Source: Bacteroidota bacterium (lineage in GTDB: Bacteria > Bacteroidota > Bacteroidia > Flavobacteriales > Flavobacteriaceae). From it: DNA of 45,595 nt. Positions 1 to 9,129 of this stretch are shown in pieces. The notes below the pieces were generated by a model. It was not told the DNA's origin and searched no databases. It saw only the letters and a list, made by a program, of their open reading frames with translations. The position numbers and the translations under genes are program-made. How positions within the stretch are numbered: position 1 is the stretch's first letter; each line of letters starts with the position of its first letter. The stretch covers positions 1 to 45,595 of the forward strand of contig JAQCFO010000003.1 in the NCBI GenBank assembly GCA_027619415.1, read 5' to 3'.

Positions 1-10
1 TGTTACAAAT

Positions 11-47
11 AAAAAAAACGGCTACACTATAAAAGTATAACCGTTTT
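11..47 (-). terminator. Intrinsic terminator of tRNA-Asn
   Basis: The stem AAAACGG (15-21) pairs with CCGTTTT (41-47), with partial pairing inside the loop. Read on the minus strand it lies just after the tRNA-Asn 3' end and runs into a T-rich tract (complement of the A run at 11-18). This is a typical intrinsic terminator layout. Confidence 0.7.
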
Positions 48-61
48 ATCATTATAAGTAG

Positions 62-135
62 CTCCCCCTCAAGGACTCGAACCTTGGACCCTCTGATTAA
101 CAGTCAGATGCTCTAACCAACTGAGCTAAGGAGGA
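62..135 (-). tRNA. tRNA-Asn (anticodon GTT)
   Basis: The reverse complement folds as a cloverleaf. The acceptor strands are TCCTCCT and AGGGGGA with one G-U pair, and the discriminator base is G. The anticodon stem TCTGA/TCAGA encloses the loop CTGTTAA, giving anticodon GTT (Asn). The T arm is CAAGG-TTCGAGT-CCTTG. The 3' CCA is not encoded. Confidence 0.95.
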
Positions 136-154
136 ATTTGTTTTTAATCGAGGG

Positions 155-162
155 CAAATATA
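155..162 (-). promoter_or_regulatory. Promoter -7 box for tRNA-Asn
   Basis: On the minus strand this reads TATATTTG, a full match to the Bacteroidota -7 consensus TAnnTTTG. It lies 20 bases upstream of the tRNA 5' end. No clear TTG -33 element was seen. Confidence 0.55.
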
Positions 163-185
163 AATTATATTTCATTGTGTTCAAA

Positions 186-1505
186 TTAATTAAAAAGAAA
201 TTTATAAAGATCATTCCCATTTGCGAAAAGCACTAATGCCATTAATAACATAAAGCCTGTAATCTGAGCATATTCCATAAACTTATCGTTTGGTTTTCTT
301 CCCGAAACAACTTCATAAATTAAAAACATTACATGTCCTCCATCTAAAGCTGGAATTGGAAGAACATTCATAAAAGCTAAAATTATAGAAAGTAAAGCTG
401 TAGTTTCCCAAAACCCTTGCCAGTCCCAACTTGCTGGGAAAATGCCTGCGATTGCTCCAAATCCACCAAGCTGTGAGGCTCCTTTTTTGGTAAACACGTA
501 TTTAAATTGAGTAACATAATCTTTTAAAGTCCAATAAGCTTTATCATATCCTCTAGAAATACTTTCTAAAAACGTAAAGTTTAGTTTTGTAGTTGAAATT
601 TCTGGTTTTAAAACACTTATACCTATAGTATTATTCTCACTTAACTTTACTGTTTTATTTAATAAATACCCATCTCTATCGATTTCTAAATTTATTTCAC
701 TAAAACTATTTTCCTTGATTATTTTTGTAAAATCTTGCCATTTAACTATTTCTTCACCATTAACTGATATAATTTTATCATTTAAATTTAAATCTGCCTG
801 CTTAGCTGGTGAGTCAGGCTCTACAGAACCAACAACAGGAGGAACAAGTAAGGTAAAAGGAGTCATGATCCCGCTATCCATCATTAGAGTTCCAATATCT
901 TCAGGGATTTTTAAGTTTTCATAAGCTCCATTATTATGTTGAACTTTAACGTCAGAAACATTTCTTAAAAACAAATATTTGCCAATCTCATTTATATCTT
1001 CTAAAGGTTGGCCGTCAATTTCTAAAATTTTATCACCGTCCTTAAATCCGTATGGTTTCATAATTTCATTAACCTCATATCCCGCGGGTAAATCATTATT
1101 TGTTAAAATAGTTTTTCCCCAAACAAAAGCAATCATCATATAAATAGCGAAACCTAGTACGATATTTACCGTAACTCCACCTAGCATTATAATTAGTCTT
1201 TGCCAAGCTGGTTTTGATCTAAATTCCCAAGGTTCTGGATCTTTTTTTAAATGCTCTGTATCCATACTCTCATCTATCATCCCAGCGATCTTAACATATC
1301 CTCCAAGTGGAAGAATACCAATCCCATATTCAGTTTCTCCAATTTTTTTCTTAAACAATGCAAATGGCCAGTCAAAAAATAAATAGAATTTTTCAACTTT
1401 TGTTTTAAATAGTTTGGCAGGAATAAAATGTCCTAATTCATGAAGAACAACAAGAATTGCAAGACTTAAAATCAGTTGAAATGCTTTTATTAAAAAAATA
1501 CTCAT
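186..1505 (-). CDS. rseP: RIP metalloprotease RseP (site-2 protease)
   Basis: This is an inner-membrane zinc protease that cuts transmembrane segments, typically of anti-sigma factors and leftover signal peptides. The first membrane helix carries the zinc-binding HExxH motif (H22-E23-x-x-H26). The C-terminal half has the second active-site signature PALDGGH (about 386-391), whose Asp388 should be the third zinc ligand. Two PDZ-like regions lie between (about 140-200 and 220-290), followed by C-terminal membrane helices. The length of 439 aa is normal for flavobacterial RseP. It has its own promoter motif 20 bases upstream and lies 76 bases after thiL in the same direction. Its substrate cannot be read from the context, because no sigma/anti-sigma pair is in the window. 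Confidence 0.95.
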   Translation of the reverse strand: MSIFLIKAFQLILSLAILVVLHELGHFIPAKLFKTKVEKFYLFFDWPFALFKKKIGETEYGIGILPLGGYVKIAGMIDESMDTEHLKKDPEPWEFRSKPAWQRLIIMLGGVTVNIVLGFAIYMMIAFVWGKTILTNNDLPAGYEVNEIMKPYGFKDGDKILEIDGQPLEDINEIGKYLFLRNVSDVKVQHNNGAYENLKIPEDIGTLMMDSGIMTPFTLLVPPVVGSVEPDSPAKQADLNLNDKIISVNGEEIVKWQDFTKIIKENSFSEINLEIDRDGYLLNKTVKLSENNTIGISVLKPEISTTKLNFTFLESISRGYDKAYWTLKDYVTQFKYVFTKKGASQLGGFGAIAGIFPASWDWQGFWETTALLSIILAFMNVLPIPALDGGHVMFLIYEVVSGRKPNDKFMEYAQITGFMLLMALVLFANGNDLYKFLFN

Positions 1506-1524
1506 ATGTAAATTATTGGGAGTT

Positions 1525-1532
1525 CAAAAATA
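1525..1532 (-). promoter_or_regulatory. Promoter -7 box for rseP
   Basis: The minus strand reads TATTTTTG, matching TAnnTTTG, 20 bases before the rseP start codon. It lies in the thiL-rseP gap, so rseP is probably transcribed independently of thiL. Confidence 0.5.
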
Positions 1533-1581
1533 CGTTTTTTATGTTATTAAAAAAGTTTATTAAAATATCAGTCTAAATGGA

Positions 1582-2625
1582 TTAAAACGATTTCCAGCCT
1601 TGAGAAGTAATCGGAACTTTATCTTCTGATTTTGTTACTAAGTTTATTCCTTTTTCAGAATCAATTATATGTCCTATCACTGTTAAGTCGTTATTTCCTT
1701 TAATCTTATCATAATCTTTTTGATTTATTGTAAATAAAAGTTCATAATCCTCACCGCCACTTAACGCGATTGTAGTTGAGTGAAGTTTGAATTCTTCACA
1801 TCCCGATTTCATTTCCTTGCTAAGAGGTATTTTTTCTTCATATAAATCACATCCAACATTTGATTGTTTACATATGTGTAATACTTCTGAAGAAAGACCG
1901 TCGCTAATGTCAATCATTGAAGTTGGTGTAATCTTTTTATCAGCAAAAAAATCTATAACATCTTTTCTGGCTTCTGGCTTCAATTGTCTTTTAAGCAGGT
2001 AAGCATAGTCAGATAAATCCGGTTGGTTTTGTGGGTTTACTTTAAACACTTCATTTTCTCTTTCTAAGACTTGTAATCCCATATAGGCACTTCCTAAATC
2101 TCCAGAAACAACAATTAAATCATTGATTTGAGCTCCGCTTCTTTTAACAATATCCTTAGACTTAGCGCTTCCAATAGATGTAATACTTATAATGAGACCC
2201 TTAGTTGACGTTGTTGTATCCCCACCAACTAAATCAATTTTATAAGTTTTACATGCAGCTCTAATTCCTAAATAAAGTTCTTCTAAAGATTCTAAATTAA
2301 ATCTATTAGAAACTGCTATACTCACTGTAATTTGAGTACAGGTTCCATTCATTGAATAAATATCTGAAAGATTAGAAACAACGGCTTTGTATCCTAAGTG
2401 CTTTAACGGCATATAAGCCAAATCAAAATGAACTCCTTCTACCATCATATCTGTAGAAATTAACGCCTGATTATCTTTAAAATCTAGAACAGCTGCATCA
2501 TCGCCAATCCCAAGTACGGAAGAATTATTAGAATTTATAAAGCCTTTAGTGATTTTATCAATCACACCGAACTCTCCTAAATCTGCTAATTTTGTTGGGG
2601 TTTTTATTTCGTTATTTTTTTTCAA
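1582..2625 (-). CDS. thiL: Thiamine-monophosphate kinase ThiL
   Basis: ThiL phosphorylates thiamine monophosphate with ATP to give the cofactor thiamine diphosphate, in the cytoplasm. The protein shows the AIR-synthase/ThiL-fold metal and ATP motifs: GIGDDAAVL (about 39-47), TDMMVEGVHFD (about 58-68), VGGDTT (about 134) and a late DISDGL motif. The length of 347 aa fits the family. A -7 box sits 14 bases upstream of the start, and the gene is divergent from the SUF operon. No other thiamine genes are nearby, as is common for thiL in Flavobacteriia. Confidence 0.94.
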   Translation of the reverse strand: MKKNNEIKTPTKLADLGEFGVIDKITKGFINSNNSSVLGIGDDAAVLDFKDNQALISTDMMVEGVHFDLAYMPLKHLGYKAVVSNLSDIYSMNGTCTQITVSIAVSNRFNLESLEELYLGIRAACKTYKIDLVGGDTTTSTKGLIISITSIGSAKSKDIVKRSGAQINDLIVVSGDLGSAYMGLQVLERENEVFKVNPQNQPDLSDYAYLLKRQLKPEARKDVIDFFADKKITPTSMIDISDGLSSEVLHICKQSNVGCDLYEEKIPLSKEMKSGCEEFKLHSTTIALSGGEDYELLFTINQKDYDKIKGNNDLTVIGHIIDSEKGINLVTKSEDKVPITSQGWKSF

Positions 2626-2639
2626 TTTATTTATTTTGT

Positions 2640-2647
2640 CAAATATA
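2640..2647 (-). promoter_or_regulatory. Promoter -7 box for thiL
   Basis: The minus strand reads TATATTTG, matching TAnnTTTG, 14 bases upstream of thiL. Together with the plus-strand box at 2725 it forms a divergent promoter region between thiL and sufA. Confidence 0.5.
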
Positions 2648-2724
2648 AATTAATTGGCATTATTATTGAGTAATTCTAAGAAGTGATTAATAAAAAAACT
2701 TAGTGTAATGAATTATCAAAGAGT

Positions 2725-2732
2725 TATATTTG
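2725..2732 (+). promoter_or_regulatory. Promoter -7 box for the SUF operon
   Basis: The sequence is TATATTTG, a full TAnnTTTG match, 22 bases upstream of the sufA start. No TTG at the ideal spacing was seen. I found no recognisable SufR/IscR operator in the 129-base gap. Confidence 0.55.
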
Positions 2733-2754
2733 TAAAATATAGATTAAAGTATAA

Positions 2755-3084
2755 ATGATTAAAGTTTCAAAACAAGCAAAATCAGAAGTAGCAAAATTAA
2801 TGGAGGCTGAAGGCTATAACGTATCCAACGATTTTGTCAGGGTAGGTGTTAAAAGTGGAGGGTGTTCAGGATTATCCTATGATTTAAATTTTGATAATTC
2901 TATTAATACGGATGATAAAGTTTACGAAGACAATGGAGTTAAAATAATCGTTGATAACAAAAGTTTTTTATACTTAATCGGTACTACTCTTGAATTTTCT
3001 GGAGGCTTAAATGGTAAGGGATTTGTTTTCAACAACCCTAATGCAAATAGAACTTGTGGTTGTGGAGAAAGTTTTTCATTATAA
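2755..3084 (+). CDS. sufA: A-type Fe-S cluster carrier SufA
   Basis: This is an A-type carrier of the HesB/IscA family that takes a nascent iron-sulfur cluster from the SufBCD scaffold and passes it to apo-proteins. The three family cysteines are present: Cys37 in GGCSGLSY and the C-terminal Cys101-Gly-Cys103. The length (109 aa) is standard. It is the first gene of the SUF operon, with sufB starting 9 bases after its stop. Specific SufA rather than IscA or ErpA function is inferred from position. Confidence 0.93.
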   Translation: MIKVSKQAKSEVAKLMEAEGYNVSNDFVRVGVKSGGCSGLSYDLNFDNSINTDDKVYEDNGVKIIVDNKSFLYLIGTTLEFSGGLNGKGFVFNNPNANRTCGCGESFSL

Positions 3085-3093
3085 AAATATAAG

Positions 3094-4539
3094 ATGGCAT
3101 ATACGGAAGAAGAGTTAAAAAAAGAGTTAGAAACTAAAGAATATGAATATGGATTTGTAACTGATATAGAATCTGACACATTTCCTGTTGGTCTAAATGA
3201 AGGAATTGTTAAAGCAATTTCTAAAAGAAAAGAAGAGCCTGAGTGGATGACCGATTGGCGTTTAAAAGCTTTTAAATCTTGGCAAGAAATGGAAGAGCCT
3301 AAATGGGCGAATGTTAAATATCCTAAACCAGATTTTCAAAAAATATCCTATTATTCCGCTCCTAAAGGAAAAGACAAATACAATAGTTTAGATGAAGTTG
3401 ATCCAGAGTTACTTAAAACATTTGAGAAGCTCGGGATTTCAATAAATGAGCAAAAAAAATTAACAGGTGTAGCGATTGATATTGTTGTAGATTCTGTTTC
3501 AGTAGCAACTACTTTCAAAGAAACTCTTTCAAAAAAAGGAATTATTTTTTGTTCAATATCCGAAGCAATTAAGAATCATCCCGATCTTGTTAAAAAATAT
3601 ATTGGAAGCGTAGTGCCTCAAAAAGACAATTTTTATGCTACTTTAAATTCTGCGGTATTTTCAGACGGATCATTTTGTTATATACCTAAAGGAGTAAGGT
3701 GTCCTATGGAGCTTTCGACTTATTTTAGAATTAATCAAGCCGGAACTGGTCAGTTTGAGAGGACTTTAGTAATCGCAGATAAAGATAGTTATGTGAGTTA
3801 TTTAGAAGGGTGTACTGCTCCCTCTAGAGATGAAAATCAATTACATGCTGCAGTAGTAGAGCTTGTTGCTTTAGATGGGGCTGAAATAAAATACTCTACT
3901 GTTCAAAATTGGTTTCCTGGAAATAAAAACGGAAAAGGCGGTGTCTTTAACTTTGTTACCAAAAGAGGAATTTGTCATACGAATTCCAAAATATCCTGGA
4001 CACAAGTAGAGACTGGTTCTGCAGTAACCTGGAAATATCCGTCGTGTATTTTAAAAGGTGATAATAGTATTGGAGAGTTTTATTCAATTGCTGTAACAAA
4101 TAACTATCAACAAGCGGATACTGGCACCAAAATGATTCATATTGGTAAAAACACTAAAAGCACAATTCTATCTAAAGGAATTTCAGCAGGGAAATCACAA
4201 AACAGTTACAGAGGGTTAGTTCAAATTAATGCAAAGGCTGAAAATGCTAGAAATTTTTCGCAGTGTGATTCTTTGCTTATGGGAAATAAATGCGGAGCCC
4301 ATACTTTCCCATATATTGAAGTAAAAAACAAAACAGCTATAGTAGAGCATGAAGCTTCTACTAGTAAAATTGGAGAAGATCAAATATTTTATTGTAATCA
4401 ACGAGGAATAGATACTGAACAAGCGATAGCGTTAATTGTTAATGGATTCAGTAAAGAGGTGTTAAATAAGCTCCCTATGGAATTTGCAGTGGAAGCTCAA
4501 AAATTATTAGAAATTTCCCTTGAGGGATCAGTTGGTTAA
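3094..4539 (+). CDS. sufB: Fe-S cluster assembly scaffold SufB
   Basis: SufB is the scaffold subunit of the SufBC2D complex, on which sulfur from SufS-SufE and iron are assembled into clusters. The 481-aa length and the strongly conserved core are diagnostic. That core includes the [17 protein letters not shown] region (about 197-212), the [18 protein letters not shown] region (about 240-257) and the C-terminal RGIDTEQA helix region. It sits between sufA and sufC as in other flavobacterial SUF operons, and nothing in the frame looks broken. Confidence 0.97.
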   Translation: MAYTEEELKKELETKEYEYGFVTDIESDTFPVGLNEGIVKAISKRKEEPEWMTDWRLKAFKSWQEMEEPKWANVKYPKPDFQKISYYSAPKGKDKYNSLDEVDPELLKTFEKLGISINEQKKLTGVAIDIVVDSVSVATTFKETLSKKGIIFCSISEAIKNHPDLVKKYIGSVVPQKDNFYATLNSAVFSDGSFCYIPKGVRCPMELSTYFRINQAGTGQFERTLVIADKDSYVSYLEGCTAPSRDENQLHAAVVELVALDGAEIKYSTVQNWFPGNKNGKGGVFNFVTKRGICHTNSKISWTQVETGSAVTWKYPSCILKGDNSIGEFYSIAVTNNYQQADTGTKMIHIGKNTKSTILSKGISAGKSQNSYRGLVQINAKAENARNFSQCDSLLMGNKCGAHTFPYIEVKNKTAIVEHEASTSKIGEDQIFYCNQRGIDTEQAIALIVNGFSKEVLNKLPMEFAVEAQKLLEISLEGSVG

Positions 4540-4560
4540 ATACAAAAATTAATTAAAACT

Positions 4561-5298
4561 ATGTTAACAATAGATAATTTACATGTAAGTGTTGAAGGCA
4601 AGCCCATTTTAAATGGCATTAATTTAAACGTAAGGGCTGGTGAGGTACATGCAATCATGGGGCCAAATGGTTCGGGTAAAAGTACTCTTTCATCTGTAAT
4701 TGCCGGAAATGAAGCTTATGAAGTGACAAAAGGTGATATTATATATAAAAATGAAAATATAATTGAACTAGCCGCTGAAGAAAGAGCTCAAAAGGGAATT
4801 TTCATGTCCTTTCAATATCCAGTTGAAATTCCTGGAATTACAGTTACAAACTTTATTAAAACGGCAATTAACTCAAACTTAAGAGCTAGAAATGAAGAGA
4901 AAATGCCCGCTAACATAATGCTTAAAAAAATTAGAGAAAAAGCAGAACTTTTAGAAATAGACTCTAAATTTCTTTCAAGATCTTTAAACGAAGGTTTTTC
5001 GGGTGGAGAGAAAAAAAGAAATGAAATTTTTCAAATGGCGATGCTTGAGCCTAGCTTATCCATTTTAGATGAAACTGATTCTGGTTTAGATATAGATGCT
5101 CTAAAAATTGTTGCAAACGGAGTGAATAAGCTTAAAAACAAAAACAATGCTGTAATTCTAATTACGCATTATCAAAGACTATTAGACCATATAGTTCCTG
5201 ACTATGTGCATGTGCTTCACGAAGGAAGAATTGTTAAATCTGGAGGAAAAGAACTTGCTCATGAACTAGAAGAAAAAGGGTATGATTGGATCAAATAA
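4561..5298 (+). CDS. sufC: SUF system ABC ATPase SufC
   Basis: SufC is the cytoplasmic ABC-type ATPase that drives conformational change of the SufB-SufD scaffold. Visible motifs are Walker A GPNGSGKST (34-42), the ABC signature region GFSGGEKKRNE, and Walker B ILDETDSGLD. No transmembrane domain is present, as expected for this soluble family member. The length is 245 aa. It starts 21 bases after sufB, and sufD begins 10 bases after its stop. Confidence 0.97.
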   Translation: MLTIDNLHVSVEGKPILNGINLNVRAGEVHAIMGPNGSGKSTLSSVIAGNEAYEVTKGDIIYKNENIIELAAEERAQKGIFMSFQYPVEIPGITVTNFIKTAINSNLRARNEEKMPANIMLKKIREKAELLEIDSKFLSRSLNEGFSGGEKKRNEIFQMAMLEPSLSILDETDSGLDIDALKIVANGVNKLKNKNNAVILITHYQRLLDHIVPDYVHVLHEGRIVKSGGKELAHELEEKGYDWIK

Positions 5299-5308
5299 AA
5301 AAACTACA

Positions 5309-6625
5309 ATGCCATTAGCAGATAAATTAGTTTCTTCATTTTTAGCATTTGAACTAGACATTGACATACAGTCTCCTGTGCATAACATTAGAACTGATGC
5401 TATTAAGAAATTTGAAAAATTAGGGTTCCCTCACAGAAAATTAGAAGCTTGGAAGTATACTTCCCTAAACAAATTGCTTAAAGAAGATTATACTCTTTTT
5501 TCTAAAAAAAAGAACGTATTGGATTTTAAAAATGTCAAAGACTTTTTCTTAGACAACACTGAAAGCTATAAACTTATTTTTGTTGATGGATTTTTCGATT
5601 CATTCCTCTCTCAAACAAGTCATGAAAAAGTAGATGTTTGTATAATGTCTGCGGCTTTATCAAAAGCTAAATATACTTCGATTATTAAAAAATATTTTAA
5701 CAAGTCGATTGAAAAAGGCGATTCTTTATCTCAATTAAACACAGCTTTTTCAAAGGAAGGAGCTTATATTCATGTTCCTAAGAACATTATATTAGAAAAG
5801 CCTATTGAAATAATTCATTTTGCAACTGGAAATGAATCTGCTTTGATGCTTCAGCCAAGAAATTTAATTGTTCTTGAAGAAGGTGCTCAAGCAGAGATCA
5901 TAGAAAGTCACCAAAGCTTAACTGACAATCCTATTTTTACAAATTCTGTTTCTGAAATTTTTGTTTCAAAAAATGCTCATTTGGATTATTATAAAATTCA
6001 AAATGACCGTCTATCTTCTTCACTTATTGACAATACATATATTTCTCAAGAAAGGGATAGTAACTCTAAGATTCATACATTTTCTTTTGGAGGAAAACTA
6101 ACAAGAAATAATCTTAACTATTACCAAAAAGGATCCTATATTAACTCAACAATGAAAGGGATTACCATTATAGATGACAAGCAGCTAGTTGATCATCATA
6201 CATTGGTAGATCATGCTAATCCAAATTGCGAAAGTCACCAAGATTATAAAGGTATTTATTCAGGCAGTTCAACAGGGGTTTTTAACGGTAAAATTGTTGT
6301 AGATAAAATAGCTCAAAAAACAAATGCATTTCAAAAAAATAACAACATATTATTAAACGATAAATCTACTATAAACTCAAAGCCTCAATTAGAAATATTT
6401 GCAGATGACGTAAAATGTTCTCACGGATGTACTATTGGACAATTAGATCAAGATGCTTTATTTTATTTAAGAGCTAGGGGGATCCCTAAAAAAGAAGCGG
6501 AAGCATTACTTACATATGCCTTTGCTAATAATGTTTTGGAGAGTGTTAATATACCTGCTTTGAAATCAAAAATTAAAAAGATAATCGCTAATAAACTCGG
6601 AGTTGAAATAGGATTTGATCTATAG
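5309..6625 (+). CDS. sufD: Fe-S cluster assembly protein SufD
   Basis: SufD is the paralogue of SufB that completes the SufBC2D scaffold. The N-terminal region (FPHRKLEAWKYTSLNKLL) and the C-terminal signature (CSHGCTIGQLDQDALFYLRARG) are typical. The frame opens at 5282 inside sufC, but I prefer the ATG at 5309. Flavobacterial SufD proteins usually begin with a short M-x-L-x-x-K-L-V/L-S-S-F motif, which this ATG gives (MPLADKLVSSF). That makes a 438-residue protein and removes the overlap with sufC. sufS follows after 2 bases, implying coupled translation. Confidence 0.94.
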   Translation: MPLADKLVSSFLAFELDIDIQSPVHNIRTDAIKKFEKLGFPHRKLEAWKYTSLNKLLKEDYTLFSKKKNVLDFKNVKDFFLDNTESYKLIFVDGFFDSFLSQTSHEKVDVCIMSAALSKAKYTSIIKKYFNKSIEKGDSLSQLNTAFSKEGAYIHVPKNIILEKPIEIIHFATGNESALMLQPRNLIVLEEGAQAEIIESHQSLTDNPIFTNSVSEIFVSKNAHLDYYKIQNDRLSSSLIDNTYISQERDSNSKIHTFSFGGKLTRNNLNYYQKGSYINSTMKGITIIDDKQLVDHHTLVDHANPNCESHQDYKGIYSGSSTGVFNGKIVVDKIAQKTNAFQKNNNILLNDKSTINSKPQLEIFADDVKCSHGCTIGQLDQDALFYLRARGIPKKEAEALLTYAFANNVLESVNIPALKSKIKKIIANKLGVEIGFDL

Positions 6626-6627
6626 TT

Positions 6628-7845
6628 ATGGCATTCAATGTAAATAAAATTAGAGATGACTTTCCGATACTAAGTAGAAAAGTAAATGGATATCCTTTTG
6701 TTTATTTAGATAATGCTGCAACAAGTCAAAAGCCGAAAATTGTTATTGACTCCATCGTTGACTATTATAGTAATTACAACTCTAATATTCATAGAGGAAT
6801 TCATAGTGTAAGCCAGGAAGCTACTGATGCCTATGAACGAGCTAGACAGACTGTTAAAACTCATTTCAACGCCAAGCATTCTCATGAAATCATCTTTACT
6901 TCAGGCACAACACATTCAATTAATTTAGTAGCTAATGGATTTGAAAATCTCCTAAATAGTGGAGATGAAATTATTATTTCGGAACTTGAACATCACTCAA
7001 ATATTGTCCCCTGGCAAATGATGTGTGAGAAAAATGGCGCTCAAATCAAAGTAATTCCTATGAGTGAAAATGGAGAATTAAATCTTTCCATTTTTGAAAA
7101 ACTATTATCTAAAAAGACTAAGCTAGTATTTGTAAATCATATTTCTAACGCATTAGGTATAATAAACCCTGTCAAAAAAATAATTAAAAAAGCTCATGAA
7201 TTCGGAGCTCTAGTTTTAGTAGATGGCGCACAAGCCAGTTCCCATTTTAAGACAGATCTTCAAGAATTAGATGCTGATTTTTACACCACATCTGCTCATA
7301 AATTATGCGGTCCAACTGGAGTTGGAATGCTCTATGGAAAAGAAAAATGGTTAAAAAAAATGCCTCCCTACCAAGGTGGTGGAGAAATGATTTCAAGTGT
7401 AACTTTTGAAAAAACCACTTACGCTGAACTTCCTCATAAATTTGAAGCCGGTACACCTAATATAGCTGGTGTTATAGGATTTGGAGAAGCAATAAATTAT
7501 TTAAATAAAATTGGATTTGATAATATTGAGATCCATGAATCATCTCTTCTTAATTATGCTACAAAGAAGCTTAAAACAATTCCTAATATTAAGATTTATG
7601 GTGATTCGTTAAATAAAACTTCTGTAATCTCATTCAATGTCGGAGAAATTCATGCTTATGATATTGGTTCTATTTTAGACAAATTTGGTATAGCAGTAAG
7701 AACCGGTCAACATTGTGCTCAGCCCATCATGGATTACTATAACATTTCAGGTACGGTAAGAGTCTCTTTTTCTTTCTACAATACAATTGAAGAGATAGAT
7801 CACCTTTATAAATCTTTATTACAAGCCATTTCTATGTTAAGCTAA
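6628..7845 (+). CDS. sufS: Cysteine desulfurase SufS
   Basis: SufS is a PLP-dependent group II cysteine desulfurase that converts cysteine to alanine and a persulfide, feeding sulfur to SufE. The PLP lysine is Lys225 in TTSAHKLCGPTG. The persulfide cysteine is Cys363 in RTGQHCAQP, on the short loop characteristic of the SufS type rather than IscS. The length is 405 aa. It lies 2 bases after sufD and 29 bases before sufE. Confidence 0.96.
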   Translation: MAFNVNKIRDDFPILSRKVNGYPFVYLDNAATSQKPKIVIDSIVDYYSNYNSNIHRGIHSVSQEATDAYERARQTVKTHFNAKHSHEIIFTSGTTHSINLVANGFENLLNSGDEIIISELEHHSNIVPWQMMCEKNGAQIKVIPMSENGELNLSIFEKLLSKKTKLVFVNHISNALGIINPVKKIIKKAHEFGALVLVDGAQASSHFKTDLQELDADFYTTSAHKLCGPTGVGMLYGKEKWLKKMPPYQGGGEMISSVTFEKTTYAELPHKFEAGTPNIAGVIGFGEAINYLNKIGFDNIEIHESSLLNYATKKLKTIPNIKIYGDSLNKTSVISFNVGEIHAYDIGSILDKFGIAVRTGQHCAQPIMDYYNISGTVRVSFSFYNTIEEIDHLYKSLLQAISMLS

Positions 7846-7849
7846 TTTG

Positions 7850-7857
7850 TATCTTTG
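7850..7857 (+). promoter_or_regulatory. Possible internal promoter -7 box before sufE
   Basis: TATCTTTG matches TAnnTTTG, 17 bases upstream of sufE and just past the sufS stop. It could give separate transcription of sufE and the downstream genes. No -33 partner was identified, so a chance match is possible. Confidence 0.35.
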
Positions 7858-7874
7858 ATCTACAAGTTTAACTT

Positions 7875-8303
7875 ATGACAATAAAAGAAATTCAAGATGA
7901 AATAGTTGAAGAATTTTCTCTTTTTGAAAATTGGATGGAACGATATGAATATATGATTGAACTCGGAAAATCGATTGAGTTAATTTGCCCTAGTAACAAA
8001 ACTGATTCTAATTTAATTAAAGGCTGTCAAAGTAAACTGTGGCTTCATGCAGAAATTATTGAAGGAAAAATATTATACACAACAGATAGCGAAGCTATTA
8101 TAACTAAGGGAATAGCTGCTATTTTACTTAGAGCTTATTCAAATCAAACTCCTCTTGATATTATAAATTCTGATATAAAGTATATTGATGAAATAGGCCT
8201 TAAAGAACACTTGTCTCCTACAAGAGCCAACGGTTTAGTTTCGATGATAAGACAAATAAAGTATTATGCATTAGCATTTAGTAAAAAAAATAAAATCAAA
8301 TAA
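7875..8303 (+). CDS. sufE: Sulfur acceptor protein SufE
   Basis: SufE takes the persulfide from SufS and delivers it to SufB. The acceptor cysteine is Cys51 in the family motif IKGCQSKLW. The length of 142 aa is normal for a stand-alone SufE. It lies after sufS and 2 bases before the MIP18-type gene, and a possible internal promoter precedes it. Confidence 0.95.
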   Translation: MTIKEIQDEIVEEFSLFENWMERYEYMIELGKSIELICPSNKTDSNLIKGCQSKLWLHAEIIEGKILYTTDSEAIITKGIAAILLRAYSNQTPLDIINSDIKYIDEIGLKEHLSPTRANGLVSMIRQIKYYALAFSKKNKIK

Positions 8304-8305
8304 AA

Positions 8306-8617
8306 ATGGATCCAAACGAATTAGGCGAAAAAATAGTTAGAGTTTTAAAAACAATATATGATCCTGAAATTCCGGTTGATATATATGAACTAGGATTAAT
8401 ATATGATGTTTTTGTTAACGAAGATAACCACGTTAAGGTGCTTATGACTTTGACTACTCCAAACTGTCCAGTTGCAGAAACTCTTCCGTTAGAGGTTGAA
8501 GACAAAGTGAGGTCGGTTGAAGAGGTAGTAGAAGCTAAAGTGGAATTAACTTTTGACCCACCATGGACTAGAGATTTAATGAGTGAAGAAGCAAAATTAG
8601 AATTAGGATTTTTGTAA
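8306..8617 (+). CDS. SufT/MIP18-family (DUF59) Fe-S assembly protein
   Basis: This is a 103-aa protein of the DUF59/MIP18 family, whose bacterial members (SufT-like) help mature Fe-S proteins. Visible family marks are the DPEIPVDIYELGLIYDV segment (about 19-35), TTPNCPVA with the conserved Cys54, and FDPPWT near the C-terminus. Its stop overlaps the start of the next gene by one base (TAATG), so the two are translationally coupled. The role in Fe-S assembly is supported by family and by operon position; the exact client proteins are unknown. Confidence 0.9.
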   Translation: MDPNELGEKIVRVLKTIYDPEIPVDIYELGLIYDVFVNEDNHVKVLMTLTTPNCPVAETLPLEVEDKVRSVEEVVEAKVELTFDPPWTRDLMSEEAKLELGFL

Positions 8618-9129
8618 TGAGCAAAGAAATAATTAATAGAGTCGCAAATAGCAAGTTAGAAACAATAGATCTTGAGTCTTTTATTTCTGAAAATGAAAGA
8701 GAAACTTTTGATTTAAAAAAATGGCTTAAAAATGATTTAGTCTTAATTGAAAAAGATTTTAGAGAAAATGCACAAAATTATAATTGGAAACAACACAAAA
8801 ATAAGTTCATTTCTATAGTATGTTCAAATGATGCTATAATCCCTGATTGGGCTTTTTTGTTAATAAGCTCATTTTTAAAAAAAAATGAGATAAAACATGT
8901 TATTGGATCTTTAGAATTGCTAGAAAATCTTTTAATTAATGAAGCTATTAATAATTATGATTTTTCTAACTATCAAAATAAAACTGTCATAATTAAAGGA
9001 TGTTCTGGTAAATTCATACCTAAATCTTCTTATTCTGCTCTTATTGAGAAACTGCAGCCAATTGCAAAAAGTATACTGTTTGGTGAGGCATGCTCTTCTG
9101 TGCCTATTTATAAATATTTAAAAAAATAA
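8617..9129 (+). CDS. DUF2480 family protein
   Basis: This 170-aa soluble protein has no signal peptide. It resembles the DUF2480 proteins that follow the SUF genes in many Flavobacteriia; the opening EIINRVANSKLETIDLE and the central CSNDAIIPDWAFLLI segment are typical. Cysteines occur near residue 70 and in the C-terminal part (KGCSGKFIP and EACSSVP). They could bind metal or a cluster, but this is not shown. Its start overlaps the stop of the previous gene and its stop overlaps the next start. The function is unknown; a role linked to Fe-S metabolism is inferred only from position. Confidence 0.82.
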   Translation: MSKEIINRVANSKLETIDLESFISENERETFDLKKWLKNDLVLIEKDFRENAQNYNWKQHKNKFISIVCSNDAIIPDWAFLLISSFLKKNEIKHVIGSLELLENLLINEAINNYDFSNYQNKTVIIKGCSGKFIPKSSYSALIEKLQPIAKSILFGEACSSVPIYKYLKK